7,909 nucleotides of DNA from Alphaproteobacteria bacterium (lineage in GTDB: Bacteria; Pseudomonadota; Alphaproteobacteria; Puniceispirillales; Puniceispirillaceae), in NCBI GenBank assembly GCA_011524805.1, contig WTJO01000085.1, positions 1 to 7,909 on the forward strand, read 5' to 3'. Below the pieces are notes generated by a model. The model was not told where the DNA came from. It did not search any database and was given only the letters and a program-made list of their open reading frames with translations. The position numbers and the translations under genes are program-made. Positions 6,863-7,909 of this stretch are shown here, one piece after another (positions within the stretch are counted from its first letter, which is position 1; the number at the start of each line of letters is the position of its first letter).

Positions 6863-6878
6863 GATAGCTAAAAGCAGT
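6860..6878 (+). repeat. Copy 2 of the 19-bp dispersed intergenic repeat
   Basis: The bases CCTGATAGCTAAAAGCAGT match 906-924 with one difference. This copy overlaps the foot of the trxA terminator stem and ends just before the trxA stop codon. ATAGCT (6864-6869) is also repeated as the inverted AGCTAT (6885-6890). The role is unknown. Confidence 0.5.
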
Positions 6879-6882
6879 TCAG

Positions 6883-7203
6883 CTAGCTATTTTCAGATAC
6901 CCACTGCTCAAGTGCAGATTTTGGCATTGCGCCAATTTTTTCAGCAACAACCTCGCCATTTTTGAACATAAGCAGAGTGGGAATACCACGCACATTATAT
7001 GCCTGAGGCGTTGAGGGGTTTTCATCAATATTCAGTTTTGCGATGGTGATTTCATCACCCATATTATCGGCAATTTCTTCTAGTGCAGGGCCAATCGCTT
7101 TACACGGGCCGCACCATTCAGCCCAGAAATCAACCAGAACAGGTTTATCCGAGTTCAGCACATCGTTGTTAAAATCGCCGTCATTGGTTTTGATTGTAGG
7201 CAT
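6883..7203 (-). CDS. trxA: Thioredoxin 1
   Basis: Thioredoxin is a small cytosolic disulfide reductant, kept reduced by thioredoxin reductase, that supplies ribonucleotide reductase and other enzymes. The product has 106 residues (E. coli 108-109). The active site WCGPC is at 30-34 (redox Cys31 and Cys34), preceded by VLVDFWAE (22-29) with the buried Asp25. The cis-Pro75 lies in RGIPT, followed by LLMFKNGE (77-84). There is no signal peptide, so it is the cytosolic type. The start is backed by a strong ribosome binding site at 7211-7216. It has its own terminator and lies just downstream of addA on the same strand, a common alphaproteobacterial arrangement. Confidence 0.97.
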   Translation of the reverse strand: MPTIKTNDGDFNNDVLNSDKPVLVDFWAEWCGPCKAIGPALEEIADNMGDEITIAKLNIDENPSTPQAYNVRGIPTLLMFKNGEVVAEKIGAMPKSALEQWVSENS

Positions 7204-7210
7204 GTGTTTA

Positions 7211-7216
7211 TCCTTT
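7211..7216 (-). promoter_or_regulatory. Ribosome binding site of trxA
   Basis: On the minus strand AAAGGA precedes the trxA ATG by 7 nt, the best-placed ribosome binding site in the window together with that of trpB. This fits strong expression of thioredoxin. Confidence 0.8.
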
Positions 7217-7276
7217 CATGCGACCATTCCCTGTTACGCTGATCCATTATGGTCTTACAGATCTGATACTAATAGA

Positions 7277-7305
7277 AATGTAATTATCCTGTCACGGTAA
7301 TTCAA
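7277..7305 (-). promoter_or_regulatory. Possible sigma70-type promoter for trxA
   Basis: On the minus strand TTGAAT (7300-7305) and TACATT (7277-7282) are separated by 17 bp, in the 120-bp gap between addA and trxA. Each box matches the consensus at 4 of 6 positions. A GTGACA (7291-7296) could instead be the -35 of a slightly later promoter. Tentative. Confidence 0.35.
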
Positions 7306-7323
7306 GGGCTGTATGCAAGATGA

Positions 7324-7909
7324 TCAGCCTAGCGATGCCACAAAATTGTCCCGTGCTGTTTTTGTGACCTCGGACAGGCTGCAATTCTGCGTCCATAGCA
7401 GATAGCAGATAATCTGTTTATCAGGATATATCTGCTCTATCAGTGCGCCATAGCTTGCCATTTGTGAAATATAGGGCTGCGGTAGATTCTGCGCATCTTC
7501 TGGCGGGCTGCCCGTTTTGAAATCAAGTAATATCACCCTGTCTTTTTCTATCAGCATTCTGTCTATCTGGCCAGTAACTGCAACACTGCCAATCAGCCCT
7601 GAAACAGATTGTTCTGTCAGCGCATCAGGGCTGAAAAGGTGGGTAAATTCAGGATGATCAAGCACGCTGAATACCTGTGTGTCTATCTCGTCAATCTGGC
7701 TCTGTGACAGGCTTGCAGCATTTAGATGCGACTGAGAGAACTGTCTGGCCAGAAATGCGGCTGCCTGCGCCCTGTCTTCTGGATTTTGGCGTGGCAGATA
7801 TTCAAACAGCTTGTGGGCATAGCTTCCGGCCAGCAGGCTGGAGTGCCTGTTGGCATGGCGATAGGGGGTTTGATCACCTGCATCATCTAGCTCGGACGGG
7901 TTAAGCGGG
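7324..7909 (-). CDS. addA: Double-strand break repair helicase-nuclease AddA, C-terminal part (5' end beyond window)
   Basis: AddA is the helicase-nuclease subunit of AddAB, the RecBCD counterpart that resects double-strand breaks for RecA loading. Only the last 194 residues are present. The frame is open to the right edge, so the GTG at 7665 is internal. Reading from the edge, the fragment begins PLNPSELDD, continues to GSYAHKLFEYLP with the conserved nuclease His, then VTGQIDRML and ILLDFKTG. These carry the Asp and the Asp-x-Lys of a PD-(D/E)XK nuclease, and QMASYGAL gives the Q-x3-Y motif. All expected nuclease residues are visible. The helicase domain and the partner addB would lie outside the window. 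No terminator is seen before trxA, so read-through into trxA is likely. Confidence 0.88.
   Translation of the reverse strand, partial: PLNPSELDDAGDQTPYRHANRHSSLLAGSYAHKLFEYLPRQNPEDRAQAAAFLARQFSQSHLNAASLSQSQIDEIDTQVFSVLDHPEFTHLFSPDALTEQSVSGLIGSVAVTGQIDRMLIEKDRVILLDFKTGSPPEDAQNLPQPYISQMASYGALIEQIYPDKQIICYLLWTQNCSLSEVTKTARDNFVASLG

Noticed and set aside
7043..7300. 85-codon plus-strand frame across the trxA start and upstream gap
   Set aside because: Most of it is antisense to the thioredoxin active-site region, and the rest crosses the trxA ribosome binding site and likely promoter.
1..7909. Novel defence, mobile or secretion system
   Set aside because: Every sizeable frame belongs to a well-known housekeeping family in a familiar order. 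No repeats arrays, integrase, transposase, att sites or RNA genes are visible.

Overview
This window looks like a chromosomal housekeeping region of an alphaproteobacterium. The evidence is the gene order rpsA - ihfB - lapA - trpF - trpB - trpA - accD - folC on the plus strand, facing trxA and an addA-type gene on the minus strand, together with protein details such as the S1 C-terminus and an AddA-type (not RecB-type) nuclease tail. The base composition is moderate and even. A marine lineage such as the SAR116 group would fit, but that is only a guess. I see no mobile elements, tRNA or rRNA genes, CRISPR arrays or signs of recent transfer.

Layout. Positions 1-769 hold the 3' part of rpsA, closed by a strong intrinsic terminator at 823-861. 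After a 208-bp gap come ihfB (978-1259) and lapA (1321-1644). trpF (1689-2348) follows closely. A 165-bp gap then precedes trpB (2514-3758), which overlaps trpA (3755-4576). accD (4622-5500) is 45 bp further on, and folC overlaps its end, apparently starting at a TTG codon (5487-6797). folC converges on trxA (6883-7203, minus strand), with the trxA terminator lying between them. Upstream of trxA on the minus strand is the end of addA (7324 to the right edge).

How the genes work together. trpF, trpB and trpA encode the phosphoribosylanthranilate isomerase step and both tryptophan synthase subunits. The other tryptophan genes (trpE, G, D and C) are not in the window. accD encodes the carboxyltransferase beta subunit for malonyl-CoA synthesis, and folC encodes folylpolyglutamate/dihydrofolate synthase. 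The close spacing from trpB through folC suggests one transcript. The rpsA-ihfB-lapA segment matches the enterobacterial order, but lapB and pyrF, which follow lapA in E. coli, are replaced here by trpF.

I did not find a convincing undescribed system. The points most worth a second look are small: a 15-codon Phe-containing reading frame overlapping a weak hairpin in the trpF-trpB gap, a 19-bp near-identical repeat in two distant intergenic regions, the TTG start of folC, and a Cys in place of the usual PLP-contacting Ser in TrpB.
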